DNA of 64,000 nucleotides, from assembly GCF_910592395.1 (NCBI RefSeq), contig NC_088315.1, positions 7,320,501 to 7,384,500 on the forward strand, read 5' to 3'. The DNA comes from Lineus longissimus. Lineage: Eukaryota; Nemertea; Pilidiophora; Heteronemertea; Lineidae. The notes beneath the pieces were generated by a model. The model was not told where the DNA came from. It was given only the letters and a program-made list of their open reading frames with translations, and made no database searches. Both the position numbers and the translations under genes were made by a program. Positions 1 to 12,171 of the stretch are shown piece after piece (position 1 is the first letter of the stretch; every line of letters begins with the position of its first letter).

Positions 1-2929
1 TATTTTGGCTCACCATGTATACAATAGTTTAATAGCCAACAACAACATACATTTTACATGTAGCACGATCATTATATCCTTTATGAAAACAAAACTCACC
101 GCAGCACGAGATGATAATTCAGCTCTTAAGAGAATACTCAAGCCTACTTCACATTGCATTATATGAATTTCTTGTTGCTTCCTTATGATGATATTTGATG
201 CAAAAATGGAGATTTTTTCCACATCTCATAAATACGACGAGGATTTTTTATGCGTTATTTACATTTCTTGATATACATGTTATGAAGTAGTTTTTATATT
301 TACCAGATACTTTTGGACGGTATCTAAGGAGGAATTGTGTGCATTTCTATATCTAATTGTTGAAATGTACTCTTAATAATCAAATAGGTGATATACTTGC
401 CTTTGTATGCCAAGCACTTCACATGCCAATTTCATACATTTGACTTTGGACAATCGACACAATATTACCGTATGCGGTTATTTTGTGGCGAGTTGTTGAC
501 CAAAATATTTTCTGCCCAATATTGTGCTAGGAGAGGACAAGGCACAGAGCTTAAAATGAATCTACTGCAAACTGCCCATAGCCACAAAAAGCAGGGTTTA
601 ATTTTGTCCGTTTCCTTTTTTAGTTGCCGGATGTAGGCAAACAGGCTTGTTGGGGATTGGGCAACACAACTTGTGGTTTGCTACTGGTCCTGTTAAAATT
701 GAGTAATTAGGAGCATTACTCCTCTTAATGGATGCTGGTCTGTCCGAGACGGTCACCTAAACAACAGTGACACAAGTTACACAACAATTACTTGCAAAAG
801 TCTTCCATGAATTGCCTCAAAACAAAACAACAATCTCTCTCATTCATTTTCCCAAACATGTCAAATGTTTGGTGCCAAAACTTGTATTTCTTTTTATCAT
901 CTGAAAATCTAACTAACTTTGAATGGGAATCAAAGAAAAGTTTGGTACAGGCAGCCAATCATCTGGTACCTATTGGTAGATATTGTATCGTTAGACTGAG
1001 CTCGGCCCGATATCACCTCAGATCTTATTCGATTGTCGTGCAAAAATACAAATCTATATACTGAGGTAAATTAAAAACTATCTTTTCTGATTGCATCATT
1101 CTAGCGGATTCATAAACACATCGGATAGCGTCTTACGATATCGGGCACAACCAAATATGGAAGAATACGGAATGATGTCTTTCTGTTATTGAAGATCGTA
1201 CCATTTGTCTCGGCGAAGATTAACGGATCAGCGGAGCTTGCGCAAATGAAAAATGGATATTTATTGGTTGTTTCATTCTGTGGACCATACATTCGATTGG
1301 TGCATTTTGAAATCAAGTCATGTGATAATAAGCGCTTTGATTTTCAGATAATATATCCGAGGTGGGGACACGGCATCCTTTCGGTAGCGTAGGAAGGCAA
1401 TGAACCATGAATTGAGCCCTGTGTGACGATGCCATGTGACCTGTCAGTCGTTACGTCTCTTTTCTGTACGTCGGATCAGAATATCGCGTTGTTATTGCGG
1501 ACGAAATGAGTTTGATCTTGCTGGATTTGTCTTCAAAGATTTTCACTTTGTTTTTGGACAGGTTGCGGATATGTCATGATCTGTTGATGATATCATATCG
1601 GAAACCACTTACCTCTGAAGAAATTGCCATGTTTGGAGGTGACCATCCCTAATCTTGGCTGGGGATCAGAAAAGAAAGAGAGTTTGACATTTGTTTGACG
1701 CGACTTTCTCCAGGGAAACGAAACGTCCCAGTTTCCTTGAGCAGTGGCTCTGTCATATAAAGTCGAAGTCTGCTAGGCTATAGCCCAAGTTGAACAGTTT
1801 TTCAGCCACCTTCCAGATTCCATAGCATTGCGCAACTGGGTATCACTCCACCTGGATGAGATGCTGATACTGGACATCTCCTTTTAAAACGACGAAATGA
1901 ATGGAATGAAGTCGCCATATAACAGTGACATTACGTCATTGTGACTGCAATACCATTAAAATAAAGTCATATTGTGCACAACGTCATGGGAATCTGACAG
2001 TGTAAAAAGTTGTACTTTGCCACAAAGAATATAATTGGTTTCACAACGATGCTGCATTGTGACACATAATGCATTGAGACAAGCAACAGACGTTGACACA
2101 ATCAGCCCCAAAACAGGTATATATCTCCACTGACAGCCGGTAAAGAGATCACTGTCTAAAGTAACCAGATATGATGACCGTCTTACAGCCAGGCTGATGT
2201 CATTATCGTTACAATGATAGGAGATTCCATCACATTTGTGGTAAGATTACTCCAGAATGGAATTTATCTCAACACTTATTTTGACAATATGTATTGGAGG
2301 ATTTGGAGTTGCAATAACCCCATTGATTCTGACAATGTTTTATGATATTTGGGAGGTTGTTGGAACTCATTGGATACTGACTTTTCTTGCTCTTCTTGAT
2401 GTCAAGACAAAAGTAGAGTTTCTTGGTGATGAGACCGCTCAGAATTCTCTTGCTTGTCTAATTGGCATGCCAACTTTAGACTTTTCTTGCCGACCGAATT
2501 AACTTTGAGTTTTCTTACTTGTCTAAGTGACAAGACCAATTCTTGCTACATGTATTCCAAGTGACATCATTTCATAAATTGTCAACAAAAAGCCTTATAA
2601 GATCGATACTGTATTCACTCCAGCGCCCCTACATCTTATAACCTCAGTCTCCCTCCATTATTGCTTCATAAGATTATCTATACAGCTTTGCCAAGTTATC
2701 TTCAAAACATGATTACTTCCCTGATGAGAATTCACACTAATTTCACTTTCATTGTGTCAACAATAATTGGGTCCACCCGCCGCGCCGCATGTTTGTCCGC
2801 CAAAAACGAATCATCCGATTCTTTGCTCCAGCGAAAAGGTTAAAAGATTACAACTATACAAATTGCCTCCCTGACTTTAATTAGAGTTCGATGTATCTGG
2901 CTACGACCCCTAATCCATCGGAGAACTTC
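1..2929. other. non-coding sequence, no gene recognised
   Basis: AT-rich sequence with only short chance open frames on both strands. The most noticeable is an 81-codon frame at 2257-2502 (+) that begins with a true ATG and has a hydrophobic N-terminus. Its 3' half consists of degenerate repeats of a TTTTCTTGCTTGTC-like motif, and no splice sites or homology support it. I see no RNA gene, mobile element or promoter here. Confidence 0.5.
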
Positions 2930-3385
2930 ATCATTATTATACATGGACAAACAGGCGAAGTCGGTATTGTGCGCGATGACAAAGCGAGACTGCTTGATTA
3001 ATGTCGCGTAAACCAGCGCTCGGATTATGAGTGCGTAATATATTGAAGTAAATGAAAAACAGGACCTGGCATTGTCATGGTCTCTCGGCGCAGAATAGCG
3101 CCGCTACTGTGCTTGTGCAGAACCGCCATTGCTGCTTAATCAGTTGTTAAGGGCACGAGATTAGCGGCCTTAACTTGTAGAGACTGCTCAACAATGGGCT
3201 AGGGCAGCGGGTAATTGTGATTGGGTTGGATCGATAATGCGCTACAACAGAAATTCCGATGCACGCACGCACGCTCCACAACGATCCGAGGAAAAAATTC
3301 CTAGGCCGGTTAATAATGTAAGGCGAAGACGCTGAGTTGCTCTGTTTATTAAGCATCTAATTAAGTTTTAATTAACGGTTCTAAG
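2930..3385. promoter_or_regulatory. candidate conserved regulatory patch
   Basis: This stretch is richer in GC and less repetitive than its surroundings, and it contains many short homeodomain-type cores (TTAATCAG, ATTAGCGG, GGTAATTGTG, CTAATTAAG, TTTAATTAACGG). Such clusters are typical of developmental enhancers. It has no long open frame and no repeat structure. That it is a regulatory element is inference from composition alone; conservation cannot be judged from one sequence. Confidence 0.2.
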
Positions 3386-4117
3386 TGACAGTGAGAGGCG
3401 GCTTCCCTGCCTGGGGCAAGTTGCACCTTGAGATGCTGTTATGAGAGCATCCTCTTGTCAGGGGCTCGTGGATCACTAGTGCTGACTAATGCTCGAAATC
3501 CGTCATAAGTGGCCAATTTAGAAGATGCTGCTAATCAGTTGTGATGGTGTCGCGTCTTGTCCACTGATACTGTGGTGTGTATTACTGCAGTTTTTGCACA
3601 CAGTGGTATGGTGGTATGTATATCACTCTGAAGTTTCTAACACACTCATTTAGGTCAACTGTCTCCGACATTGGCAAACTGATTTTGGGGACTTGAGTCC
3701 CCCGCCAAGCCAAAAAAGGGGTGTTTGTGACTTACATCTACCAATGGTTCAGCCCTTTGGCAATCCCTCAACTCTTTTGCTACACAATTTTCCTCAGCTG
3801 CTACAGCAGACAGCGTAGCCTCCTCAGTAATGAAGCAGGACCCCACCATTATTATATTAGACATAATGGAAATTCAATATGATGATTACCCTTTGTTAAA
3901 CTTATGAACAAATTAGGCAAAGTAACGAAGTATGCAAGCTAGGCGGCTAATGACTCGAGACGAACTTTGATGGGCGAGTCACTGTCATAGCTGATTGTAC
4001 TTTGTGGGTAAATCAGATCATTCTTCACAGATTGCCACATCTTTGTGTCCTGATCATATTTGTCAAGTGTGTAATTCTCGGCTGATGGATAGTAATGTAT
4101 TGTCTTTGCTGATGTAG

Positions 4118-4160
4118 GGGTGGAGGGAGGGAGGGAGGTGGAGGGATTGGGGAGGATAGG
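4118..4160. repeat. purine-rich GGGA tract
   Basis: A short G-rich simple repeat (GGAGGGAGGGAGGGAGG followed by GTGGAGGGA). It contains four or more runs of three G, so it could fold as a G-quadruplex on the + strand. It lies about 120 bp upstream of the putative exon at 4278 and within its presumed upstream intron. Confidence 0.6.
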
Positions 4161-4277
4161 TTTGCCTGTATGTATGTATCATATGAGTCTGGCTTGTGAA
4201 CAGTATTCTGTGAACCGTAAAACTTTTAATGCCTATTCATTGTTATGACTTCCACCACATTTTATTTGTCTTTTCAG

Positions 4278-4350
4278 AGCAGACTTCGATATCAAGGACG
4301 GCAATTTCAACACGGCGGCTTTTGACGCCCTCTTTCTTTTCGACTTGGTG
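4278..4350 (+). CDS. putative internal coding exon, gene unknown
   Basis: A 73-bp GC-richer block sits between a strong 3' splice site (pyrimidine-rich TTTTATTTGTCTTTTCAG ending at 4277) and a strong 5' splice site (GTG then GTAAGT at 4351). After one base that completes a split codon, the rest reads as 24 uninterrupted codons: A-D-F-D-I-K-D-G-N-F-N-T-A-A-F-D-A-L-F-L-F-D-L-V. Third positions are mostly G or C (GAC, TTC, ATC, AAG, GGC), unlike the AT-rich flanks, which is the pattern of a real exon. It would be entered in the middle of a codon and left at a codon boundary. I do not recognise the protein family. No partner exon of similar quality was found, so the flanking introns must be long. 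A chance pair of splice sites around a codon-biased open stretch is possible but less likely. Confidence 0.5.
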
Positions 4351-4624
4351 GTAAGTATGATATTTGCATATTACAAAAATTCTGAACCAATCGCCAATTG
4401 GAAAGTTTTTTTCTTTCTTACGGAGCATTTCGATTTTCTACTTTCCTAATGGTTTCACATTTTTGGCGAATTCACATCCACAAAGTTGGATTACGATTTC
4501 ATGATAGTTTTACCGTTAGATTATTTTTGTTCAAATTTTATTACCAGTGAAGATGATTTTGCTTGAAGAGGAGCAAATTTTTTTTCTTGGATGAGCTTGC
4601 AGTTATAGTGGTAAAGCACCATTT

Positions 4625-4748
4625 TCTGCTGTCGTCATTGTCGTCGTGGTCGTTGTCGTCGTGTTCGTCATCGTGGTCGCCATGGTCACCGTGGTCTTGG
4701 TCGACGCCGTGGTCGTGGTCGTCGCCGTGTTCGTCGTCGTCGTCGATA
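4625..4748. repeat. imperfect GTC/GTG trinucleotide microsatellite
   Basis: Degenerate runs of GTC, GTG and GTT (for example GTCGTCGTGGTCGTTGTCGTC) cover about 120 bp. Because the unit is a trinucleotide without stops, both strands show open frames that translate to Val/Ser/Trp or Asp/His homopolymer-like strings. These are artefacts of the repeat and not genes. Confidence 0.85.
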
Positions 4749-4871
4749 TGGCAAGCCCGTCGCACCTAAAATCGCCGAAAACGAAGGGGAAAAAAATGTT
4801 ATCCTGCCCGCCGCTGTTCAGGTCCATGAAGCCCGAGTGCAAGATTTGACATCCACTGCAAGACGCCGCTT

Positions 4872-5013
4872 AAAAGTTCCATGTCCTGTTAATAAAGCAA
4901 AACAGAAACTTATGTTTTGAAATAAGATTGTATTTTCATTTCTTCCTCCTCTGAGCTGCCTCTACAGAAGTCGTTGTCATCGTCGTCGTCACTGCCGCCG
5001 TTGTCATCTCTGA
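4872..5013 (+). repeat. dispersed repeat R1, copy 1
   Basis: This ~140-bp segment is closely similar to 11465-11598. The shared part begins at AAAAGTTCCATGTCC, includes GTTAATAAAGCA and an AAATAA-rich centre, then CTCTACAGAAGTCGT, and ends in a GTC/GTT trinucleotide run. It has the look of a retroposed 3' end or SINE fragment because of the internal AATAAA and the simple-repeat tail. No tRNA-like promoter boxes are visible, so the class is undetermined. Confidence 0.75.
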
Positions 5014-7690
5014 AAGATGATTTTTCAGCTTCACAAAATGTCTCTTCAAGCTTGAGATGTTGGCGATGCTTCTAACATTTGAACACGCCATGTGCATGGT
5101 TATGATATTTCACAATTTGGCTTTGAATCATCTAGCCAGTCATCAGGACCCTCTCATTGTTAACCAGGATAACCACACTCAGCCGCTTGGGTAGACAATT
5201 ATCATTAGGCAACTAGCCACACTAATTTAACAGGTCATCTTCAAACACTGCAATGGGTTATTATATTTGCAATGATCCGTGCTGCAATCCCTGCTAAAGA
5301 ATGTCATCGACTCAACTAGCCAGTCTAAAGTATCGCAGCCTCTCATTGTTAGCAGGGATAACAATACTTAGTCGCTCATATAGCATTGATTTCTGTGGAG
5401 TACACTAACGATTGATCCTTGACCGCGCTGTTGTGTGTGACACGGCGCTCGGCGCTAGTACTCATTGTCGTGGTTCACGAGATAAAATGTAAACGGCTAA
5501 TCCGTTTATTGTGTAATTTGACCATCACTTTGTCGGCGAGTGCTCGTGTGGAAAATTTGTCGCCGTTTGGGGAAGACACTTGTCAGAAGACAATGGTCGT
5601 AATGGCGGACAAGTGGATGGCCAAATTAAGTTGTCGCTTGGTGCTATATCTTGTTTACCCGTGAAGCACATGGATTGTTAGAAAATCACAGAAATTGTTC
5701 TTTGCCCAAGAAAGTACAATTTTTTGGTGAGAATTGTGGTTCCGTTATTAAAATAAAAATAAACATAGCCATTGTGCCATGAATATGCATGCAAATCAAC
5801 TGAAACTTGGTATTTGTAGTATGTGTATGTCGATCAACAACAGTATTGTAGAAATTTCAAAATAAGGTTAAACTTTCAAATTTTTGAATGCACATGTACT
5901 GAGTAAGCCTTTAAGGGGGAATTTTCTTAATTGCGAGGTCAGATTTGAGTGGATTACCACAAATCCCAAATGGAGACTTGTTACAGGGTATCAGTGCATG
6001 AGATGGAATTATCAAACATCAGAAGTAACACTTACGCAACGTTTGACATAATATTGACTAAGAGGCGACATCAGTCAAAGCAAACACAATGGAAAGATCA
6101 TCTCTTCTTGTCAAGTGAAGAAAATCTGAACGATTTTGACATTGACGATTGTTTTGAGGTACCAAGGCATCAAGAAAACGTGGTACAATGCAATTATTTC
6201 TCCGGTGCTAATGAAATAATGGATTATGGAGTAGATGCAACTTGATTGGGAATTGTTGGTAGGCATCAAACTGGAAGACGTCTTCTACTCTGTTTGAAGC
6301 TGGAAGAATAAGAAGATAATTTTTTGTGCCGTAACCTAATTCTTACGATGATTTGTTACATAAGTAATCACATTATGTGAACAATCCCAACACCATTTTG
6401 GATTATGTATTGTTTAGTAGGAAGGCTAAAAGTGGAAGCAACTACCTTGCAGAAGTGTGGATGGTTGTTTTACAAGAAGTAAAAGTAGCTGTATTCTGCC
6501 GCTAGAGAAATTTCTTTCTAGAGAAATACTGTACCCTCCAAGTCCAGCTGAGAAATACGCAGAAAAAAGTTGAACAAAAAAGAAGCATTCCATCCACTGT
6601 CCAATTGGAATTTTCCAGCTGTGATTATTGAAAGTGTCTCTAACAAGACATCTCTAAACAGGTGTAAGAGAATTCCATCCATCTGCTGCACACAATATCC
6701 ACGTAATTAACCGTATTGATATTTTCTCTGTCCGTGACCAATGGCATCACGGTCAGTGTACTAATGAGCATCGCTTAGTGCCGACGTTTCCAGCGTCTTT
6801 GCTACGATAATTGGTCATTCTTGCGATGAGCCAAGGGACTCCGATGATGAGCAAAATCCATTTGCCTCTCAAGTCTCTACGCTGTAAACCGCAGAACCAT
6901 AAAACCATCATCCATTGGCCTTAACTGTATTACTTTTGGGAAGATGGCTGGGTCTAATCTACCGTTGTCTCCGTAATTGCGTATTGTTAGTTTGAATGTG
7001 TTCGTCTTGATTGAAGGGTTGAGGACCAGAGACAGACCTGGCTTGTTATCTTCAATTGTCCTATCTTTTATCATATCTACCAAAGAGCTTTCAATAATGT
7101 GCCTATATAGATATTCGAATATGATGCTGGTAAGTCACCAGAATTTTGCCTGTTCTTTCTGTCCTGTCGGTGTTTCAGGGATACAAGGTCAAATTTCATT
7201 TTCCTGAAAAATCTTTAGGGGGTTCATATCTGTGCTGGTTAGATTACCCTAAAACGTTTTTAAATGCTCAAAAACCCTTATTTGTAATGGTGACATATTG
7301 GTCATTGGTCTTACTCCTCAGCAATGCCTTCAAAAAACAAACCACAGCAACCCATTTTTCATGCGTCATTGTACACATAACTGATCATAAATCTCACCTG
7401 TCAAAATGTCACTTCTTCTCAAACAATTCATAAAGCCATGAAATACCAATAAATTACTTTTTTTACTGATTCTAACAATTGTTAGATCAGCTAACTAAAA
7501 TCGCATTAGCTTTCTCATGAATCACTTTCTACCTGTTATGCGGGAGTCGCTCCATATGATTTGGTGATTTAGCAATGTCAGAGTCGAGAAAGGGTAATGA
7601 AGACTGAACAATGGAACTATCTTTTTTTTGGAGTTAATTCTGACACTGGGTAAGGGTTGTTGATGTGTTTTGTTGAAAACTCTATATCTG
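5014..7690. other. non-coding sequence with a diverged duplication
   Basis: No gene recognised. Two diverged copies of a ~90-bp segment occur at about 5128-5215 and 5311-5395. They share CTAGCCAGTC, CCTCTCATTGTTA, CAGGATAAC/CAGGGATAAC and AGCCGCT/AGTCGCT. A 98-codon open frame at 5949-6245 (+) has a fairly protein-like composition but no ATG-defined context, splice evidence or recognisable domain, so it is left unannotated as a gene. Confidence 0.45.
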
Positions 7691-7692
7691 TA

Positions 7693-7720
7693 CAGGGTGT
7701 TTCAAAAAATATACAAAACA
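7693..7720. repeat. possible transposon end
   Basis: ACAGGGTGTTTCAAAAAATA is a motif seen at the ends of several animal DNA transposons, and a related motif (GGGGTGTTCCAAAACATATA) occurs at 36056-36076. I found no matching inverted end or transposase nearby, so this is only a hint of an old solitary terminus. Confidence 0.2.
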
Positions 7721-10145
7721 GGTCAGGTCAAAGCAGTGTTGGAACCCTTACTCGTGGTGACCAATAATTTTTCTATTCCTGTGTCATCCGAAGTCGCCTG
7801 AAATTGCATCTTAAGTCTTCATAATGCTCCCAGACTACCTTTTATCATAGAAAAATGTCTATATCTTACCAATAAACCCATCTAGCCTTATAAGCAATAT
7901 CCTGACCTTCTTCACGATGCAAGTGCTCTTGAAATAGCTCTTCTCTCTGAGAGGATACATTTCTTTTGTCACTTCGTATCACAACAATAGAACGAGCGTT
8001 ATATCGAACACTTTCTCTTCTTTTATTTACATAGACGTAAGATGCTGAATCTTATGTATGCATTTTATAATCGCCAAGCACATTTTGATGTTGCATTATA
8101 TCGCAATGTGTTTCTAAACATGATAGAGTGGCTCACAAAGGAAATTAGAAGCAATTTTGAGTGACTTTGAGTATAAATTTAGTCATACAAAAGTAATAAA
8201 CATTGTTCTCCTTGATAGGTTTGGAATAAATTTTGGAAATATATTTGACAATTCTTCTGTTGCTTATAGGAGTATCTCAAAAATCACTGATACTGGAGAC
8301 CATAACATCATATGGTAAAAGCAGACATGAGTGTGAGATGAAATTGCTTTGGGGTTCCGATTATAGTTCCAAAATTTGCTGTTAAGTTGTGCTTGAGGGC
8401 TGCGATATCCACGAAATCAAGAACGAATGTTAAGCTAAAGCATAGGAGCAGTATCAGGGTGTTGTGTGCAATAAATCAACAAACTCTCAATAAAATCACT
8501 TGTTTCGCCCTGACATTAGCCTACAACACATCTGTCCGACAACGTTTGCATGGATGAGATGTTGGCAGAACAGACTGTCTTCTTTGGCCAATCAATAGCC
8601 TTTCTCTTCAACCAATCAACAACAGGGAGCAGTGATGTGAACTCAAGTAAACAAAGAAATCGAGTGAAATTTGCACTTTGGAATTTTTCAGCATTGGGCG
8701 CTTTGCAGTTTCGATGGAATCTGTGACTGTAGTTAGGGATGTCATAAGAATAATCGCTTTGACCTGATAAGAAAGTAGACATAACATTTTCTTCTCATGC
8801 GACGTGTCCTTGTTTTGTGGACCCTCTCAGGACAGGCAGAAAGCAGTGGGTCATACCAGCCTCCACACAGGCTGGCATGATGCATTAGTCATTCAGAAAG
8901 CAAAGTCCCAAGCCCACGACCTGAACCGAAAATAAAATTACAAGATTCGCTTTTCACTCGACATGCGCTTGTTTCTTGATGCACGGCATGACGGTGCAGC
9001 CGACCATTGTGAATTAGCATAGAAATCTAACGCTTTGTGACGCGGGGTGATTCATCTCTGCTGATGGAGTCGAAACGTCATTAATTGTACATTCATAAAT
9101 TTGCCCCAGTCATCGGTCATGGCCATGCTGTTGAACGCGATGCAAGGGAATGCAATCACAAATTCCGTTACGTAGTGTGACAATTGCGACTACTTGGTAC
9201 GTTTCATCACTAGATGGCAGTAGATGTCATTTATAGCAGCATCTTTAGATTTGCTTCAGTATAAATCAGCTGAGTTGTTGAATGTAAGGCTGCATGCATG
9301 GGGATGTATTGTTACAGTTGTAGAACTCGTAACTGTACATTTACTGTAGTTCTGCCATGTACATGTAAAAGCAGGTAGTACACTCTTACCACATACACAA
9401 CTGTTAAATTTTTGAAAACTTTTCAAGGTGAAATAAAGTTAGGAACACCAACAATGTTAAGACGTTTTAACAGATGACGATGGATGGACAGCATATCGAA
9501 ACTTACCAGAACTATTACAATCATGAAAAAACTGACCTGAACAACATCCATCGTCACACAACTTATCAAAACTTGTCAAAACTCATTGCTAATTTTTAAC
9601 TTGTCGATAAAGAGTCATCAACCAATCTCTGATTGAATCCATCTTTTCAAGGTAACCGATTCCTGAGTGAGCAATGTACTTGAAAACAAAATCCATCATT
9701 TTACCCATATCGACTTTGGATCGCATTTTTTTCTCACATTGGTTTATAGATTGGCTAAATATTGCGGAGTACTTCAGTTTGACTAAAAGTCTATTGACTA
9801 GTAATCGGGATGGTAATGCATCCCAATTGGGCAAGATTGCATCATCGTGTTCATGACGATAAGTTGTCGTTTTCCACCGTTTCTAAATGGAGTAATTTGC
9901 AAGGGTGTTTTTGCAACATTAGCTCTTTTTCTGTTTGTCATTTTCTTTGATTGAAAGTTGTGAAGTAAATGGTTTTCGGAAGAAGAGCGGTTGTCTGGAG
10001 TTATCAACAAACTAAAAACGATATTCTTTTATGAAAGCAAACTTGTTGAAGATGTTGTATCTGAAAAGTGTTGTTACTGTTGCCTTTTGGAATGTTTTAG
10101 TAACAAGACTAACTTTTATACTGGTTGAAGCACCAGAGGATTTTA
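7721..10145. other. non-coding sequence, no gene recognised
   Basis: Unique AT-rich DNA. A short perfect hairpin (CCAGCCT, loop CCACAC, AGGCTGG) lies at 8859-8878. The open frame of 81 codons at 9589-9834 (-) lacks any supporting feature. Confidence 0.45.
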
Positions 10146-10146
10146 C

Positions 10147-10168
10147 GATGAATGAATGAATGAATGAA
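10147..10168. repeat. (ATGA)n microsatellite
   Basis: About five tandem copies of ATGA, followed by the AT-rich sequence AATTATCTTTTATATAGC. It is a simple sequence repeat with no further structure. Confidence 0.85.
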
Positions 10169-11464
10169 ATTATCTTTTATATAGCACCTTTCCCACTGAA
10201 TACAATGTTCAAAAGCGCTCACACTCCAAAGTTCTCTCAGTGGAGAGGAGTTTTCAAGTTTTTTCAGAAAGTGTAATAGTTAGTTTCTTTCCTACGATGG
10301 ACCCATCCGCAAAGAGTGCAGGGTCAGTTTCTGGACATTTGGGACATAGTGGTTTAGTAATGCAATCCTTAACCCAAAAGAAGAGTTTTGATGACAGTAT
10401 TGAACCCGTTCATGTCACCATTTTTCCATTCCAAGATTAGGGGAACCAGGCTGTACTAACTCGCCATAAGACAAAGCACTTTTCGAAATTGATAACCCCC
10501 GAAGTGCCATCAAACATTAAGCCCCATCATATGAGCAGTTGATCCTAACCCCGGACGACTGTTCTGTGCGCCATTCAAATACCATTAAAATGGAATTTCG
10601 CTGTTCAGACCTGAGTCACCATGGCTTAAAGCTCAGAGGAGAAGTTTCAATCACTCACAAGAAAAAATCAACAATTTTCAAAATCATGGAACTAAGTAAC
10701 ATGACCATTCATTGGAAAGGTCTGAAACCTTTTTTTCCAATGGAACTATTCATTCCAGAGTTAGTTTACTAGATTTTGGGAAATTCTTGTGATAGCGAAA
10801 CAATTCTTAAGTAAAATGTAATTTGCTGATTCCTGAGTCATGGTATTTGTACTTGACAAACTTCTCCCAAGCGAGAGATCAAGAGTAACAGTTGATACAG
10901 GATGAATCGTCTAGCGGCATGCGACGCATTTGTCATTTGCCATCATAACTAATGAACATGCGACGGCTTTATTTGTTCGTAAGAATAGGCTAATGAAGAT
11001 TACGCAAAGCGTAGCTTTGTTCAAAATGATGGGTGAAGCTTTGTTGATTTATAAGATCATTTATTTTTGGGATGAGTAACACTGGTGACGTGCTTGAAGA
11101 AGGTACTTTATCAGGATTTTTGCCTGGGCCAATTTTCAGTTGTAAGATAGTGGGAGTGGAGTCATAAAGTTCTATAACTTTATACTCTTGGGGCCAATTT
11201 GTGTCTTAAAGAAGTTATGGGGCTTGAGATGAAAGTACTATTGTGGCAGCATCTGATATCATAAGAAAAATGGATGTCATTGTACCCGTTGAAGTATTGG
11301 TAACCCATAAGGGATTAATTGCGGAGACCCCTAGCTATGATAGTCATCACAAGGAAATATTTTTTTCAGAATTTTGAACTTATAAAAAAATTTCTAAGTC
11401 CAAATATTTTTTTCACTTGTTTTTTTTCTGCTCAAAAATTTTACAAAAGCGCATGCCACCGCAC
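10169..11464. other. non-coding sequence, no gene recognised
   Basis: No gene, RNA or mobile element is visible. The short open frames (60-77 codons) on the + strand lack coding-like composition and splice sites. Confidence 0.45.
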
Positions 11465-11598
11465 AAAAGTTCCATGTCCAGTTAATAAAGCAGAACAGAA
11501 ACTTTTATTTTGAAATAAAACTTTATTTTGATTTTTTCCTCCTCTGTGCTCCCTCTACAGAAGTCGTCGTTGTCATCGTCATGGCCGTCGTCGTCGTT
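11465..11598 (+). repeat. dispersed repeat R1, copy 2
   Basis: Second copy of the repeat at 4872-5013, in the same orientation. It keeps AAAAGTTCCATGTCC, TTAATAAAGCA, the GAAATAAAA block, CTCTACAGAAGTCGTCGT and a terminal GTC-rich run. The copies differ by scattered substitutions and by the length of the GTC tail, so the insertions are not very recent. Confidence 0.75.
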
Positions 11599-12060
11599 AT
11601 TTTGATTTTTATTCCACCGTTTGTTGTGTTCCCCAATCAACATTTGAATTTTTTCCAAACTTTTTCAATCATCTCTAAAATAAGAGGACTATTATGAAGC
11701 ACTATTCATACTTATGATGAGGGTCTCTTGTCACTTTTTTCAGCACTTCAGACTTGCACATGATGAAGACGGAAATTATACCATAGCTCAGTTTTAGAAT
11801 TTGTGTATGCTTTACTTAAAACAAGTGGTATAAGTCACATGTATATTCATATTTTGCAAACATTGTACATTCGATGCAAAGACTATATCCTTTGACTCGC
11901 ATAGTCTTCTTACTTATCAAGTAGTCCAGAAAGAATTAGCATTTTAATACCAGGGCCGTGGAATAGACACTTTTGCTATGAAGTGCTTTAGGGTGCTATT
12001 GGATTTTTTCTGTAATCGCCGTGTAGATGCAGCTTTATGTCAACAATGAGAGTCTCCTTA

Positions 12061-12171
12061 AGAACAATAAGTGCTGGTCTGTTAGTTGTGCGACCCCCCC
12101 CCTCCCCGTCCCCTTAGAACAATAAGTGCTGGTCTGTTAGTTGTGCGACCCCCCCCCCCTCCCTGTCCCTG
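12061..12171. repeat. 55-bp tandem duplication
   Basis: Two adjacent, nearly identical copies beginning AGAACAATAAGTGCTGGTCT at 12061 and 12116. Each ends in a C-rich tract (GCGACC followed by a run of C, then TCCC). The copies differ mainly in C-run length and one or two bases, so the duplication is recent. Confidence 0.9.

Noticed and set aside
4541-4849. Four overlapping Asp/His-, Val- and Ser/Trp-rich open frames
   Set aside because: Produced by the imperfect GTC/GTG repeat on both strands.
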